Source: Salinihabitans flavidus (GTDB taxonomy: Bacteria > Pseudomonadota > Alphaproteobacteria > Rhodobacterales > Rhodobacteraceae). From it: a DNA stretch of 64,000 nucleotides. A program made the position numbers and the translations under genes. Below the pieces are notes generated by a model. It saw only the letters and a program-made list of their open reading frames with translations, was not told the origin of the DNA and made no database searches. Location: positions 62,001 through 126,000 of the forward strand of contig NZ_FODS01000008.1 of assembly GCF_900110425.1 (NCBI RefSeq), given 5' to 3'. Positions within the stretch are counted from its first letter, which is position 1. The number at the start of each line of letters is the position of its first letter. Below are positions 27,310 to 36,445 of the stretch, piece by piece.

Positions 27310-28395
27310 TCAGTAGCCCATGACACCCGCGCGGGCGTTCATCTGCCCATTGTCAGCATAGGTCATGTAGGCGCCGACGCTGTCACGGTAGGTGACGAAG
27401 CTTTCGGTGATGCGGCGCACCAGCTCGTCATCATCCTCACGCAGGTCGGCGATGACCTCTTTCGCGGCCTCGCCCATGGCGGCAATCACCTCATCGGGGA
27501 ATTTCTTCACCTGAACGCCATGTTCGTCCACGAGGGTACGCAGCGAACGCGCGTGCTTGGTGGTGTATTCCGTCCAGACCGGGTTGTAGAGGCTTTCGCA
27601 CGCGAAGCTGACCGCCTGTTGCAGGTCATCGGGCAGGTCGTTGAACACCTCCTGGTTGACGCCGCATTCCTCGGCCGAGGACGGCTCACCCACGCCGGGC
27701 CAGTAGTAGTTCTTGGCCACCTGATAGAAGCCGAGGGCGGAATCGGTCCAGGGGCCGATGAATTCGCCGGCGTCGAGCGCGCCGGTTTGCAACGCCTGGA
27801 ACATGTCGCCGCCGCCCATGGCCTGCGCGGCCATGCCCAGCTTGGACGCCATTTCGGAGGCCAAGCCCGTGGTGCGGAACTTCAGGCCCTTGAGATCCTC
27901 TGCGGAATTGATCTCGTCGCGGAACCAGCCGCCCCACTGCGGGCCGGAGTTGCCGCACAGGAACGGCTTGATGCCGAAGCGGCCATACATCTCGTCGTAA
28001 AGCTCCTGGCCGCCGCCATGATAGAGCCAGCCCACCTGTTCGTCCGCGCGCAGACCGAAGGGCTGCGAGCCGAACAGCAGGATGCCCTTGGATTTGGAGC
28101 CCCAGTAGGCGGGCACCGCGTGGTACAGTTCCGCCGTGCCTTCGGACACCGCGTCGAAGACGCCCGGTCCGGGCACCAGCTCGCCCGCCGCGTAGAGCCT
28201 CACCTCGATCCGGCCGCCGGAGAGGGTTGTGATGCGGTCCGCCAGCATTTGCGCCGCGACGCCGGGGCCGGGCAGGTTCTTGGGCCATGCGGTGACCATC
28301 TTCCACTGACGCACGTCCTGCGCGATGGCAGGGGTGGCGAGTGCGGCGGCGGTGGCGCCAAAGGCGCCTGTCTTGAGGAATGAACGTCTTTGCAT
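27310..28395 (-). CDS. TRAP transporter substrate-binding protein, TakP-like
   Basis: This 361-residue binding protein has a signal peptide with Arg-Arg at the start (MQRRSFLKTGAFGATAAA, Tat-like) ending near AIA-Q26. The mature start QWKMVTAWPKNLPGPG and the PAYWGSKSKG, NSGPQWGGWFRDEI and GLKFRTTGLASE segments resemble the TakP/alpha-keto-acid TRAP subgroup; the ligand class is inferred from this. A perfect AAGGAGGT site lies six bases before the ATG. It is divergent from a GntR regulator. Confidence 0.88.
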   Translation of the reverse strand: MQRRSFLKTGAFGATAAALATPAIAQDVRQWKMVTAWPKNLPGPGVAAQMLADRITTLSGGRIEVRLYAAGELVPGPGVFDAVSEGTAELYHAVPAYWGSKSKGILLFGSQPFGLRADEQVGWLYHGGGQELYDEMYGRFGIKPFLCGNSGPQWGGWFRDEINSAEDLKGLKFRTTGLASEMASKLGMAAQAMGGGDMFQALQTGALDAGEFIGPWTDSALGFYQVAKNYYWPGVGEPSSAEECGVNQEVFNDLPDDLQQAVSFACESLYNPVWTEYTTKHARSLRTLVDEHGVQVKKFPDEVIAAMGEAAKEVIADLREDDDELVRRITESFVTYRDSVGAYMTYADNGQMNARAGVMGY

Positions 28396-28542
28396 TGGGA
28401 TACCTCCTTGTTGATCCTGTTGTCGGTCGGTCATGTGCCGATGCCGCCCCCTCCTTACGCCGTGTTGCGGGCATTCGATCGAGAGAGGGTCGGGCGACGA
28501 TCGGTCATGGGTTGCTTTGCGAAAGTATGTGCATAAAATTAA

Positions 28543-28556
28543 TATGTAGCTACATA
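28543..28556. promoter_or_regulatory. Candidate GntR operator
   Basis: A perfect 14-bp palindrome TATGTAGCTACATA lies in the 308-bp AT-rich region between the TRAP operon and the GntR gene. Its GT-N4-AC core fits known HutC/GntR operator shapes. Related half-sites occur nearby (TATGTGCATA at 28526-28535). It probably controls both divergent genes; this is inference from position and symmetry. Confidence 0.6.
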
Positions 28557-28703
28557 AAATTGTCAACGGATGCTGCTGCGCGATATTTATGTATGCAAGA
28601 CAGTGACTTGATCTGGTGAGACGGTCGGTCCGGGGAGGTGGGAGAGGCCGAATCGCCCGGCGCGCGGCCGATCAGGGGGCGGATGACGGTGGGAGGAGAC
28701 ACT

Positions 28704-29405
28704 GTGACAGAGGTGGTCAGGCTATCGTGGAAGGACGTGCGCGACCGGGTGCATGGCCGCGTGCTCGACGGCACCTATGCGCCGGGCGACCGTCTGCCGC
28801 GCGACGAGGATCTGGCCGAGGAGTTCGGCTGCGCGCGCAGCACGGTGCAGCGGGCGATGCAGGATCTGTCGCTGAGCGGGATCGTGGAGCGGCGGCGCAA
28901 GGGCGGCACCCGCGTGCGGCGCGATCCGGTGACGCGCGCGACGCTCGATATTCCGATCACGCGCAACGAGGTGGAAAACCGTGGCGCGGTCTATGGGTAT
29001 CGGCTTATCGGGCTGACCACCGAAGCGGTGCCCCCGCCGGTCACGGCGAAGTTCGAAATGGCCGGTTCCGAAGAGATGCTGCGCGTGCGGGCGCTTCATC
29101 TGGCCGACGGGCACCCCTTTGTTTTCGAGGATCGCTGGGTGTCGTTGCGCACGGTGCCGGAAATCCTCGAGATCGACCTTGCCGCGCAGAGCGCGAATGA
29201 ATGGCTGGTGCGCAACAAGCCCTATACGCGTTGCGATCTGCGGTTCTATGCGATGAACGCCGATGCCGAGACCGCCGCCATTCTTGAGACCGGGGAGGGG
29301 GCCGCGCTGATGGTGATCGAGCGGACCACGTGGATCGGCCTTGACCCGATCACATCAGTCAAGGCGGTGACGGCGCCGGGCTACGAGATCCTGACCCGAA
29401 GCTGA
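28704..29405 (+). CDS. GntR-family regulator, HutC subfamily
   Basis: This 233-residue regulator has a winged helix at about residues 8-70 (YAPGDRLPRDEDLAEEFGCARSTVQRAMQDL) followed by a UTRA ligand-binding domain. GTG at 28704 is chosen because GGGAGGAG ends five bases before it; an ATG at 28683 lies upstream of that ribosome site. It is divergent from the TRAP operon and probably represses it until the transported ligand or a metabolite binds. No hut genes are near, so a histidine link is not supported. Confidence 0.87.
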   Translation: MTEVVRLSWKDVRDRVHGRVLDGTYAPGDRLPRDEDLAEEFGCARSTVQRAMQDLSLSGIVERRRKGGTRVRRDPVTRATLDIPITRNEVENRGAVYGYRLIGLTTEAVPPPVTAKFEMAGSEEMLRVRALHLADGHPFVFEDRWVSLRTVPEILEIDLAAQSANEWLVRNKPYTRCDLRFYAMNADAETAAILETGEGAALMVIERTTWIGLDPITSVKAVTAPGYEILTRS

Positions 29406-29460
29406 GGCGGGCGGCGCGCGGCCCTTGTGTCCGCCGGGAAAATTTCGTCAACCTGAACGC

Positions 29461-29832
29461 ATGAGCCGCGAGACAGAAACTCCCGCCCTGCGCATTCGCA
29501 TCGTTTTCGGCGAAACCGGGATGATGGGGCCGGGCAAGGCCGAACTGCTGGAGCGTATTGACGCGACCGGCTCCATCGCCGGGGCCGGGCGCGCAATGGG
29601 GATGAGCTACAAACGGGCCTGGATGCTGATCGAAACGTTGAACGACATGTTTGCCCGGCCCGTGGTGGAAAGCACCCGTGGCGGATCGGGGGGCGGCGGG
29701 GCCGTTCTGACCGAGACGGGGCGGCAAGTGCTGACCCTCTACCGCGCGTTCGAGCGCGAGGTCGCCGAGGCCGGAGCGGATCGGCTCGGTGAGATGCAAT
29801 CGCTGCTGAGGGATATTTCCGAAAGGGAATAA
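29461..29832 (+). CDS. ModE-like molybdate regulator lacking Mop domains
   Basis: This 123-residue protein is the winged-helix part of ModE: ALLRIRIVFGETG-type start, then KAELLERIDATGSIAGAGRAMGMSYKRAW and LTETGRQVL. The C-terminal molybdate-binding (Mop) domains of full ModE are absent, so molybdenum sensing may use another protein or another mode. It lies just upstream of modABC, and a ModE-type inverted repeat covers the modA promoter. Confidence 0.85.
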   Translation: MSRETETPALRIRIVFGETGMMGPGKAELLERIDATGSIAGAGRAMGMSYKRAWMLIETLNDMFARPVVESTRGGSGGGGAVLTETGRQVLTLYRAFEREVAEAGADRLGEMQSLLRDISERE

Positions 29833-29835
29833 CGG

Positions 29836-29881
29836 TTGACAGGGTGTGCCGTCGAAGCCGATATGTTCCTGAAAACATATC
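29836..29881 (+). promoter_or_regulatory. modA promoter with overlapping ModE-like operator
   Basis: TTGACA (29836-29841) is followed after 18 bp by GATATG (29860-29865) as a weak -10. The inverted repeat GATATGTT (29860-29867) / AACATATC (29874-29881), spaced by six bases, starts on the -10. Binding there should block transcription. AAAGGAG follows directly as the modA ribosome site. This is the expected layout for repression of molybdate uptake when molybdenum is plentiful. Confidence 0.7.
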
Positions 29882-29894
29882 AAAGGAGTTGCCA

Positions 29895-30689
29895 ATGTTT
29901 TTCTGGTCCCGCCGCGCCGTTTGTGCGGCAGTTCTCGCGCTTTCCACGGGTGGTGCGCCCCACGCATCCGCAGCGCAGGACGATGCGCCAGTTGTCGCCG
30001 CCGCCTCGGATCTGCAATTCGCGGTGGCCGAAATCGCCGAGGCGTTCGAGGCCGAGACGGGCATGAAGGTGCGGCTCAACTTCGGCTCTACCGGCAATTT
30101 CGCGCGCCAGATCCGCGAAGGCGCACCATTCCAGATTTACATGGCGGCCGACGAGAAGTTCATCGCCGACCTGCACGCCGACGGGCTCATCCCGGATGAA
30201 GGCGATCTTTACGCCCTTGGCCGAGTCGTCATTATGGTGCCGAACGGTTCGACCCTGACGCCCGACGCGGAAATGAACAACTTGGCCGAGTTGCTGGGCG
30301 AAGGCCGGATCACCCGCTTCGCCATCGCGAACCCTGACCACGCACCCTATGGGATGCGGGCGCGCGAATCGCTGATCGCAAAAGGGATCTGGAATGACCT
30401 GCAAGACGTGATCGTTCTGGGCGAAAACGTCAGCCAGGCCGCGCAGTTCGCGCTGTCGGGTAATGCCGAGGGGGGCATCATCGCCTATTCGCTGGCCTTG
30501 GCCCCCCGGATCGCGCCGCGCGGAACATATGAGTTGATCCCCGAGGACTGGCACGAACCGCTGCGCCAACGTATGGTTCTTCTGGAGGGCGCGGGTAAGG
30601 TCGCGCAGGCCTTCTATGCCTATATGAAGCAGCCGGCGGCCCGCGAGATCATGGAACGCTATGGGTTCGTGTTGCCCGTGAAAGGATGA
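29895..30689 (+). CDS. modA: Molybdate-binding periplasmic protein
   Basis: This 264-residue binding protein has a signal peptide of about 27 residues and the ModA core AAASDLQFAVAEIAEAFE, then NFGSTGNFARQIREGAPF and the ANPDHAPYGMRARE loop. It delivers molybdate to ModBC. AAAGGAGTTGCCA precedes the ATG at 29895. The supply of molybdenum fits the two molybdenum hydroxylases encoded in this window. Confidence 0.94.
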   Translation: MFFWSRRAVCAAVLALSTGGAPHASAAQDDAPVVAAASDLQFAVAEIAEAFEAETGMKVRLNFGSTGNFARQIREGAPFQIYMAADEKFIADLHADGLIPDEGDLYALGRVVIMVPNGSTLTPDAEMNNLAELLGEGRITRFAIANPDHAPYGMRARESLIAKGIWNDLQDVIVLGENVSQAAQFALSGNAEGGIIAYSLALAPRIAPRGTYELIPEDWHEPLRQRMVLLEGAGKVAQAFYAYMKQPAAREIMERYGFVLPVKG

Positions 30690-30693
30690 TGCG

Positions 30694-31362
30694 GTGGATT
30701 GGACGGCGCTTGCCCTTTCCCTGCGGCTGGCGGGCTGGACGGTGGCGATTCTGCTACCGATCTCGATCCTCGCGGGCCGGTTTCTGGCCTATCGGCGGTT
30801 TGCCGGCAAAGGGCTGATCGAGGCGCTGGTGATGCTGCCGCTGATCCTGCCGCCGACGGTGTTCGGCTTCTATCTTCTGGTGGCCTTCGGGCGCAATTCG
30901 CCCATCGGCGGGATCTGGCAGGAGATGTTCGGCCATCAGCTCGTGTTCAGCTTCGAAGGGCTGGTGGTCGCCTCGGTGATCTTCAACCTGCCCTTTGCGA
31001 TCCAGCCCGCGCAGCGCGGGTTCGAGGCGGTCGGGGAACAGGTGCGCGAGGCGGCCGCCTGTTGCGGGATGTCGCCGCTGGCATCCTTGCGTCAGGTGGA
31101 GCTGCCGCTGGCCTGGCCCGGCATCCTGACGGCGATGACCCTGACCTTCGCGCATACGCTGGGCGAATTCGGGATCGTGCTCATGGTCGGCGGCTCCATC
31201 CCCGGGGAGACCAGAACCATTGCCATCTCCATCTATGACAGGGTGCAGGCGTTTGACGATCAGGGCGCGGGGATCATGTCGGCGGTGCTTGTGGGGATCT
31301 CGCTTGCGACCATCGCCGTGACCTATGCGCTGTCGGCCCGTATCGGGCGGAGGCTGGGCTGA
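30694..31362 (+). CDS. modB: Molybdate ABC transporter permease
   Basis: This 222-residue membrane subunit has the ModB motif LPLILPPTVFGFYLL and the EAA-type loop (EQVREAAACCGMSPLASLRQVELPLAWPG region). GTG at 30694 is the start, with AAAGGA seven bases before it. The stop overlaps modC by one base (TGATG). Confidence 0.94.
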   Translation: MDWTALALSLRLAGWTVAILLPISILAGRFLAYRRFAGKGLIEALVMLPLILPPTVFGFYLLVAFGRNSPIGGIWQEMFGHQLVFSFEGLVVASVIFNLPFAIQPAQRGFEAVGEQVREAAACCGMSPLASLRQVELPLAWPGILTAMTLTFAHTLGEFGIVLMVGGSIPGETRTIAISIYDRVQAFDDQGAGIMSAVLVGISLATIAVTYALSARIGRRLG

Positions 31363-32471
31363 TGGCGCTGGAGGTGATGGCGCGCAATGCCGCGCCCATC
31401 CCGCTCGATGTCCGGTTCCGGGTGGAGCCGGGGGAGCTTCTGGCGCTGGTGGGGCATTCTGGATCAGGAAAGACGTCGCTCCTGCGCGCCATCGCGGGGC
31501 TGTGGCGGCCCGATACCGGGCGCGTCACGGTGGACGGGCAGGTGTGGCTGGACACCGATGCGAGGGTGAACCTGCCGCCCCACCGCCGGCATGTGGGAAT
31601 GGTGTTTCAGTCCTACGCCCTTTTCCCGCATATGTCGGCGGCGCAGAACATTCAGGCGGCGATGGCCGGGGCCTGTGCCGAAGAGCGGCGGGCGGAGGCG
31701 GGGCGATTGCTCGATCTCGTCAACCTGTCGGGGCTGGGCGGGCGCAGGCCCGCGCAGCTTTCGGGCGGGCAGCAGCAGCGTGTCGCACTGGCGCGCGCGC
31801 TGGCGCGCCGTCCCCGGGCGCTTTTGCTCGATGAGCCGTTCTCCGCCGTGGATCGGGCGACGCGGGAGCGCCTGCATGCTGAGATCGTCGCACTGCGGGC
31901 GCATCTGAACATGCCGGTCGTTCTGGTCACGCATGACATGAACGAGGCGCAGATCCTTGCCGACCGGATCGCGGTTCTGTCCAAGGGCGTGATCGTGCGC
32001 GAGGGAAGCACCCCGGAGCTGATGTCCGACCCGGTCGCCCTTCGGGCGATGGGTCTGCGCGAGGTGGCCGCGATGCTGAGCGCCCGCGTGGCCGGGCAGG
32101 AGGCGGACGGGCTGACACGTCTGGACACGGCGGGGGGCGCGATCCTGCTGCCGCGGATCGAGGCGGAGAGGGGCGTGCCCATACGGGTGCGTATTCTGGC
32201 GCACGAGGTGATCCTTGCGCGTGCGCGGCCCGAGGGGCTTTCGGCGCAGAACATCCTTGCGGGCCGGGTGCGCCGCATCGTGCCGGGTGAGGGGCCGGGG
32301 GTGATGGTCTATCTGGCGATCGGCGACGAGGAGATCGTCTCCCGCATCACCCGCCGGGCGGCGGAGTCGCTTGCGCTGGCGCCGGGTGATGAGGTGTTCG
32401 CCATCCTGAAGTCGATGTCGGTTGCGCGTGATCACGTCGGGCGGGCGCCCTCTGCCCGCTCCGAAATGTGA
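31362..32471 (+). CDS. modC: Molybdate ABC transporter ATPase with Mop domain
   Basis: This 369-residue ATPase has Walker A GHSGSGKT, signature LSGGQQQR and Walker B ALLLDEP in the first 220 residues. A C-terminal TOBE/Mop domain (about 295-360) probably binds molybdate. Since the ModE-like protein lacks Mop, this domain may be the only molybdate-sensing module in the cluster. Confidence 0.94.
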   Translation: MALEVMARNAAPIPLDVRFRVEPGELLALVGHSGSGKTSLLRAIAGLWRPDTGRVTVDGQVWLDTDARVNLPPHRRHVGMVFQSYALFPHMSAAQNIQAAMAGACAEERRAEAGRLLDLVNLSGLGGRRPAQLSGGQQQRVALARALARRPRALLLDEPFSAVDRATRERLHAEIVALRAHLNMPVVLVTHDMNEAQILADRIAVLSKGVIVREGSTPELMSDPVALRAMGLREVAAMLSARVAGQEADGLTRLDTAGGAILLPRIEAERGVPIRVRILAHEVILARARPEGLSAQNILAGRVRRIVPGEGPGVMVYLAIGDEEIVSRITRRAAESLALAPGDEVFAILKSMSVARDHVGRAPSARSEM

Positions 32472-32491
32472 CGGCGCCGCTGTCTGCCGGG

Positions 32492-34186
32492 TTAGCGCCG
32501 GGTGGCAACGTCGATCAGCGCCGCGCCCTTGCGGGCGGTCACGTGAGCGAGGGCCTCGGCCAGCGCGGATGAAAACTCCGCGTGGGTGGTCGCGCGCAGG
32601 CCAAGGGCGCGCGAGGCGCGGGCGATGGCGCCGAAATCCGGGCTGGGGGCCAGCCCGGTCAGGGGCATGTCGTTGGTCTGCGCGGCGTGGCCGTCGGGGT
32701 AGAGCCCGAGCACCGATTGCCGCACCGCGCCCCAGTCGGCATTGTTGAGAACCACTATCAGGATCGGCAGGCGGAGCGCCTCGGCGATCTGGTGGCAGGC
32801 GACAGGGTTGGCGAACATGTAGGAGCCATCCCCCATCGTCGCGACGACAAGCCGGTCCGGATCGGCCAGTTGCATCCCCATCGCGGCGGGAAAGGACCAG
32901 CCAAGGCCCCCGGCGTGCGGTTCTTGATACCATGCCTGATGATGCGAAAGCTGCATAGGCGCCATGGGCGCGCCAAGCTCTGACAGAACGATCGCATCGC
33001 GCCCGGCAAGCGCGTCTGAAAGCGCAAGCGCGATCTGCGCCTTTGTCATGCCGTCACCATCGTCCGGGGCCGCGGCATCCAGCACCCGCGCACGAGCGGA
33101 GGTGTTGGCGGCGGCCATGCTCTGGTGGCGGATCGCCACGGCCGGGCCCGGGGTGTGCCCGTTCAGCGCCGACGCCAGCGCGACAAGCCCCGGCTCCAGC
33201 TCGCAGGCAATGGAGAGGTCGGCGCGAAAACTGCGGATCGGGGTGCGCGTGGACAGCGGGTCCGGCCCCATGTGGACCACTGTGGCATCGGGGTGCGGGG
33301 CGTGCGCATCGGGCATCCACGGGGCGAGCGTGTCAAGGCAGATCACGAGATCGGCCTTGTCAAGAAGGGGTGCGGGGTCTGCCGGGGCGGCCATCGGGTG
33401 ATCGGTGGGCAGGGCAAGCTGCACCGCCCAATACTGGCAAACGGGGATCGCCCAATCCTCGGCAAGGCGTTGCAGCGCCGCGAAACCGTCGGCCCCGCCC
33501 GCGCCGTGCTGGGCGAAGATCACCGGCGATTGCGCCTCTGCGATCAGGCGTGCGAGCCGGGCGATGGCCTGAGGGCCCGGTTCGGCATCGGGCGCGCGCA
33601 TGGCGGGTGGGGCGTCGAGTTCGGTGGCGGGGCAAGGCTCGCACAGCACTTCGCGCGGGAGCGAGATATAAACCGGCCCGCGAGGCGTCGTCGTGGCAAT
33701 GGCCAGTGCCCGGTCGACAAGGGCCGGAGCCTGTTCGGGAAAGCGCAGCTCATAGTCCCATTTGCTGGCCTCGCGCACCAGCGCCGTCTGGTCGCGCATT
33801 TCCTGTCCCCAGCCGATGGGAACGGTGCGCGCGCCGAAGCGCCCGGCCTCGGTGGTCGGGGTGCGCCCCGAGAACAGCAGGACCGGCACATGTTCCACGT
33901 GGGCGTTGATCGCGCCGATGGCACAGTTGGCCAGCCCGACATTGGTATGCGCCATCACCGCCTGCGGCCGTCCGGTGGCGAGGTAGTAGCCATGCGCCAT
34001 ACCCATCGCGGCATGTTCATGCGGAATGGTCAGGGCGTGGGGCAGGGGCATGTCGGTCGCCGCGGCCTCCGCCAGCCCTTCGATGATGGGCGGAAAATCG
34101 GTGCCCGAATTGGCGAAGATGTAATCCACCCCCACGGATCTGAGGCGCGAGAGCAGGGCGGCCCCTGCCGATACGGTTCTGGTCAT
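32492..34186 (-). CDS. Thiamine diphosphate-dependent enzyme, acetolactate synthase-like
   Basis: This 564-residue protein has the three-domain TPP-enzyme layout. The N-terminal domain has GVDYIFANSGTDFPPIIEG and the catalytic-type Glu in IPHEHAAMGMAHGYY. The C-terminal TPP site is GDGSYMFANPVACHQIAEALRLPILIVVLNN (about 445-475). Close relatives are annotated as acetolactate synthase, benzoylformate decarboxylase or merely TPP-requiring protein. No small regulatory subunit is adjacent and no ilv context exists, so a role in 2-keto acid decarboxylation is as likely as acetolactate synthesis. GGGAGGG precedes the ATG. Confidence 0.85.
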   Translation of the reverse strand: MTRTVSAGAALLSRLRSVGVDYIFANSGTDFPPIIEGLAEAAATDMPLPHALTIPHEHAAMGMAHGYYLATGRPQAVMAHTNVGLANCAIGAINAHVEHVPVLLFSGRTPTTEAGRFGARTVPIGWGQEMRDQTALVREASKWDYELRFPEQAPALVDRALAIATTTPRGPVYISLPREVLCEPCPATELDAPPAMRAPDAEPGPQAIARLARLIAEAQSPVIFAQHGAGGADGFAALQRLAEDWAIPVCQYWAVQLALPTDHPMAAPADPAPLLDKADLVICLDTLAPWMPDAHAPHPDATVVHMGPDPLSTRTPIRSFRADLSIACELEPGLVALASALNGHTPGPAVAIRHQSMAAANTSARARVLDAAAPDDGDGMTKAQIALALSDALAGRDAIVLSELGAPMAPMQLSHHQAWYQEPHAGGLGWSFPAAMGMQLADPDRLVVATMGDGSYMFANPVACHQIAEALRLPILIVVLNNADWGAVRQSVLGLYPDGHAAQTNDMPLTGLAPSPDFGAIARASRALGLRATTHAEFSSALAEALAHVTARKGAALIDVATRR

Positions 34187-34361
34187 CTGGCGATCCCTCC
34201 CATGACGCGGTGATCTGCCCTTGTCGGGTCCGGGCATTGTGCCGGGCGAGACGGCGAGATGGAACACAAACCTGACACGAGATGACGCGCGGGACCGATA
34301 TGAGGTTGACGCACCGCGCGGCGGGGCGCGCAGAGGCCGGGGCATATCCGGGCAAGCCGTT

Positions 34362-34463
34362 GTTAACGCGAAAGAACCGCTGTGCGGTATCACGTCGGTA
34401 TTACGTCGGTATCGCGTCGGTGCCGCCGCGTGCCGGACGGGTCTTCGGGCGGGATGTGTTAAC
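34362..34463 (+). repeat. Interspersed GTCGGT 11-bp phased element, copy C
   Basis: A degenerate first unit (from 34382) is followed by three clean 11-bp GTCGGT units at 34394, 34405 and 34416. GTTAAC flanks both ends at 34362-34367 and 34458-34463. Unlike the other copies it lies between divergent genes, in the 457-bp gap before the Kef-type antiporter. The rest of the gap holds no gene that I can support. Confidence 0.75.
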
Positions 34464-34643
34464 TTTTGACCGCGTAGGTGATGCAGGCGCGGTGCAGAGA
34501 CCGAAAACCGTACCGGGAGATCTTGTGGTCGGCTTTGCGGTCATGCGAAAGACCCGATGGGGCTCTTTCGGGGAAAGCTGACGCAAGGGTCGTGGCGCCG
34601 GGTTGGCCTTGCGCGGCGGGGCGCACGTCGAAAAGGGGCAGGG

Positions 34644-36368
34644 ATGGAAGCCATCGTTCAATCCGCATTCGGTGAGGTCGCGGTTCTGCTGGTCATGGCC
34701 GCGGTGATCGGGCTTCTGGGGCTGATTCTGCGCCAGCCGCTGATCGTCAGTTTCATCGCGGTGGGTCTGCTGGCCGGGCCGTCGGCGCTTGATGTGGTGC
34801 ACGCCGATGAACAGATCGACCTTCTGTCGGAGCTGGGAATCGCGGTTCTGCTCTTTCTGGTGGGGATCAAGCTCGACGTGAAGCTGATCCGCTCTCTGGG
34901 GGCGGTGTCGCTTCTGACGGGTCTGGGGCAGGTGGCCTTCACCTCGATCTTCGGCTACCTCATCGGGCTGTCGCTTGGCCTTGGCCATATCACAAGCGTC
35001 TACGTCGCCGTGGCGCTGACGTTCTCCTCGACCATCATCATCGTGAAGCTGCTGTCGGACAAGCGCGAGATCGATTCGCTGCACGGGCAGATCGCGCTCG
35101 GGTTTCTGATCGTTCAGGATCTTGTCGTCGTTCTGGCGATGATCGTGCTTTCGGCCATCGGGATCGGCGCGGGCGAAGGGGACGGCGGTGAAAGCTCCGG
35201 CTCGGTGCTTCTGGTGCTGGCGTCGGGCGTGGCGATGGTGGCGCTTGTCATCCTTTTCGTGCGCTATGTCGCCAACCCGCTGACGGAGCGGCTGGCCCGC
35301 GCGCCGGAACTGCTTGTGATCTTTGCCATCGCACAGGCGGCGATGTTCGCGGCTATCGGGGATTTCGTCGGTCTGGGCAAGGAGGTGGGGGGCCTTCTGG
35401 CGGGGATCTCTCTGGCCTCGACCGCCTACCGCGAGACGATCGCGGCGCGTCTGGCGCCCTTGCGTGACTTTCTGCTTCTGTTTTTCTTCATCGCGCTTGG
35501 CGCGACGCTCGACCTGTCTCTTCTGGGGGCGCATGTCACCGGCGCGATCGTCTTTTCCCTTTTCGTGCTGATCGGGAACCCGCTGATCGTGCTGGCCATC
35601 ATGGGGGCCATGGGCTACCGCAAGCGCACCGGGTTTCTCGCCGGGTTGACGGTGGCGCAGATCAGTGAGTTTTCGCTCATCTTCATCGCCATGGGGGTGT
35701 CGCTGGGGCATATTCCCCAGAATGCGCTTGGCCTTGTGACCATGGTCGGGCTGGTGACGATCGCGGCCTCGACCTACATGATCACCTATTCCCATCACCT
35801 TTACGCTGCGCTTGAGCCGCTTTTGGGCATATTCGAAAGACGGGGCACGCCGCGCGAGCCCAGCGAGGCGGGCGCGCATCAGGAAGGCAAGTACAGCGTC
35901 GTGATCTTCGGTCTGGGCCGGTTCGGCACGGCGATCGGCATGCGACTTCACAAGCGGGGCATCAAGGTGCTCGGCGTGGATTTCAACCCACAGGCGGTGC
36001 GCCGTTGGCGCCAGATGGGCCTTGATACGGAGTTCGGCGATGCGAGCGATCCGGAGTTCATTGCCGAATTGCCCCTCAGGCGGGCGGAATGGGTTGTCTC
36101 CACCGTGCCGATACACCCCAAGGGGCTGAGCTATGAGGATACCAGAACCACGCTGATACAACTGACCCGCACGGCCGGATTTCAGGGGCGTATCGCCGTG
36201 GCTTCGCATAGTCCGATGGATACCGAGGACCTTATCGGCGCGGGGGCCGATATCGTGATCGAGCCGTTTCAGGATGCCGCCGACCGCGCCGTGGAGCTTC
36301 TGTGCGGTGCGCCGGAGGAGGAACGCACCGAGATTCCGCAGATCGAGACGGAAGAAAAGCAGATGTAG
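34644..36368 (+). CDS. Kef-type cation:proton antiporter with TrkA-N domain
   Basis: This 574-residue protein has about 12 membrane helices of the CPA2 antiporter fold (residues 10-395) and a C-terminal cytosolic RCK/TrkA-N domain that starts at about 415 with YSVVIFGLGRFGTAIG. Such proteins move K+ or Na+ against H+ and respond to nucleotide or thiol ligands. The ATG at 34644 follows an AGGGGCAGGG site. KefB/C versus another CPA2 type cannot be settled. Confidence 0.88.
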   Translation: MEAIVQSAFGEVAVLLVMAAVIGLLGLILRQPLIVSFIAVGLLAGPSALDVVHADEQIDLLSELGIAVLLFLVGIKLDVKLIRSLGAVSLLTGLGQVAFTSIFGYLIGLSLGLGHITSVYVAVALTFSSTIIIVKLLSDKREIDSLHGQIALGFLIVQDLVVVLAMIVLSAIGIGAGEGDGGESSGSVLLVLASGVAMVALVILFVRYVANPLTERLARAPELLVIFAIAQAAMFAAIGDFVGLGKEVGGLLAGISLASTAYRETIAARLAPLRDFLLLFFFIALGATLDLSLLGAHVTGAIVFSLFVLIGNPLIVLAIMGAMGYRKRTGFLAGLTVAQISEFSLIFIAMGVSLGHIPQNALGLVTMVGLVTIAASTYMITYSHHLYAALEPLLGIFERRGTPREPSEAGAHQEGKYSVVIFGLGRFGTAIGMRLHKRGIKVLGVDFNPQAVRRWRQMGLDTEFGDASDPEFIAELPLRRAEWVVSTVPIHPKGLSYEDTRTTLIQLTRTAGFQGRIAVASHSPMDTEDLIGAGADIVIEPFQDAADRAVELLCGAPEEERTEIPQIETEEKQM

Positions 36369-36445
36369 CGCCTCGATGCGCGGCCTGTCTTGCGCATGGC
36401 GTGAATATGAGAAAGCCTGCGGCGGGCGCAGCACAAGAGGGTATC

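Noticed and set aside
28704-29405. Histidine utilisation repressor HutC
   Set aside because: The family matches, but no hut genes are nearby; the neighbour is a TRAP operon.
32492-34186. Biosynthetic acetolactate synthase (ilvB)
   Set aside because: No small subunit ilvN or ilvC is adjacent and the gene stands alone, so the biosynthetic role is not supported.
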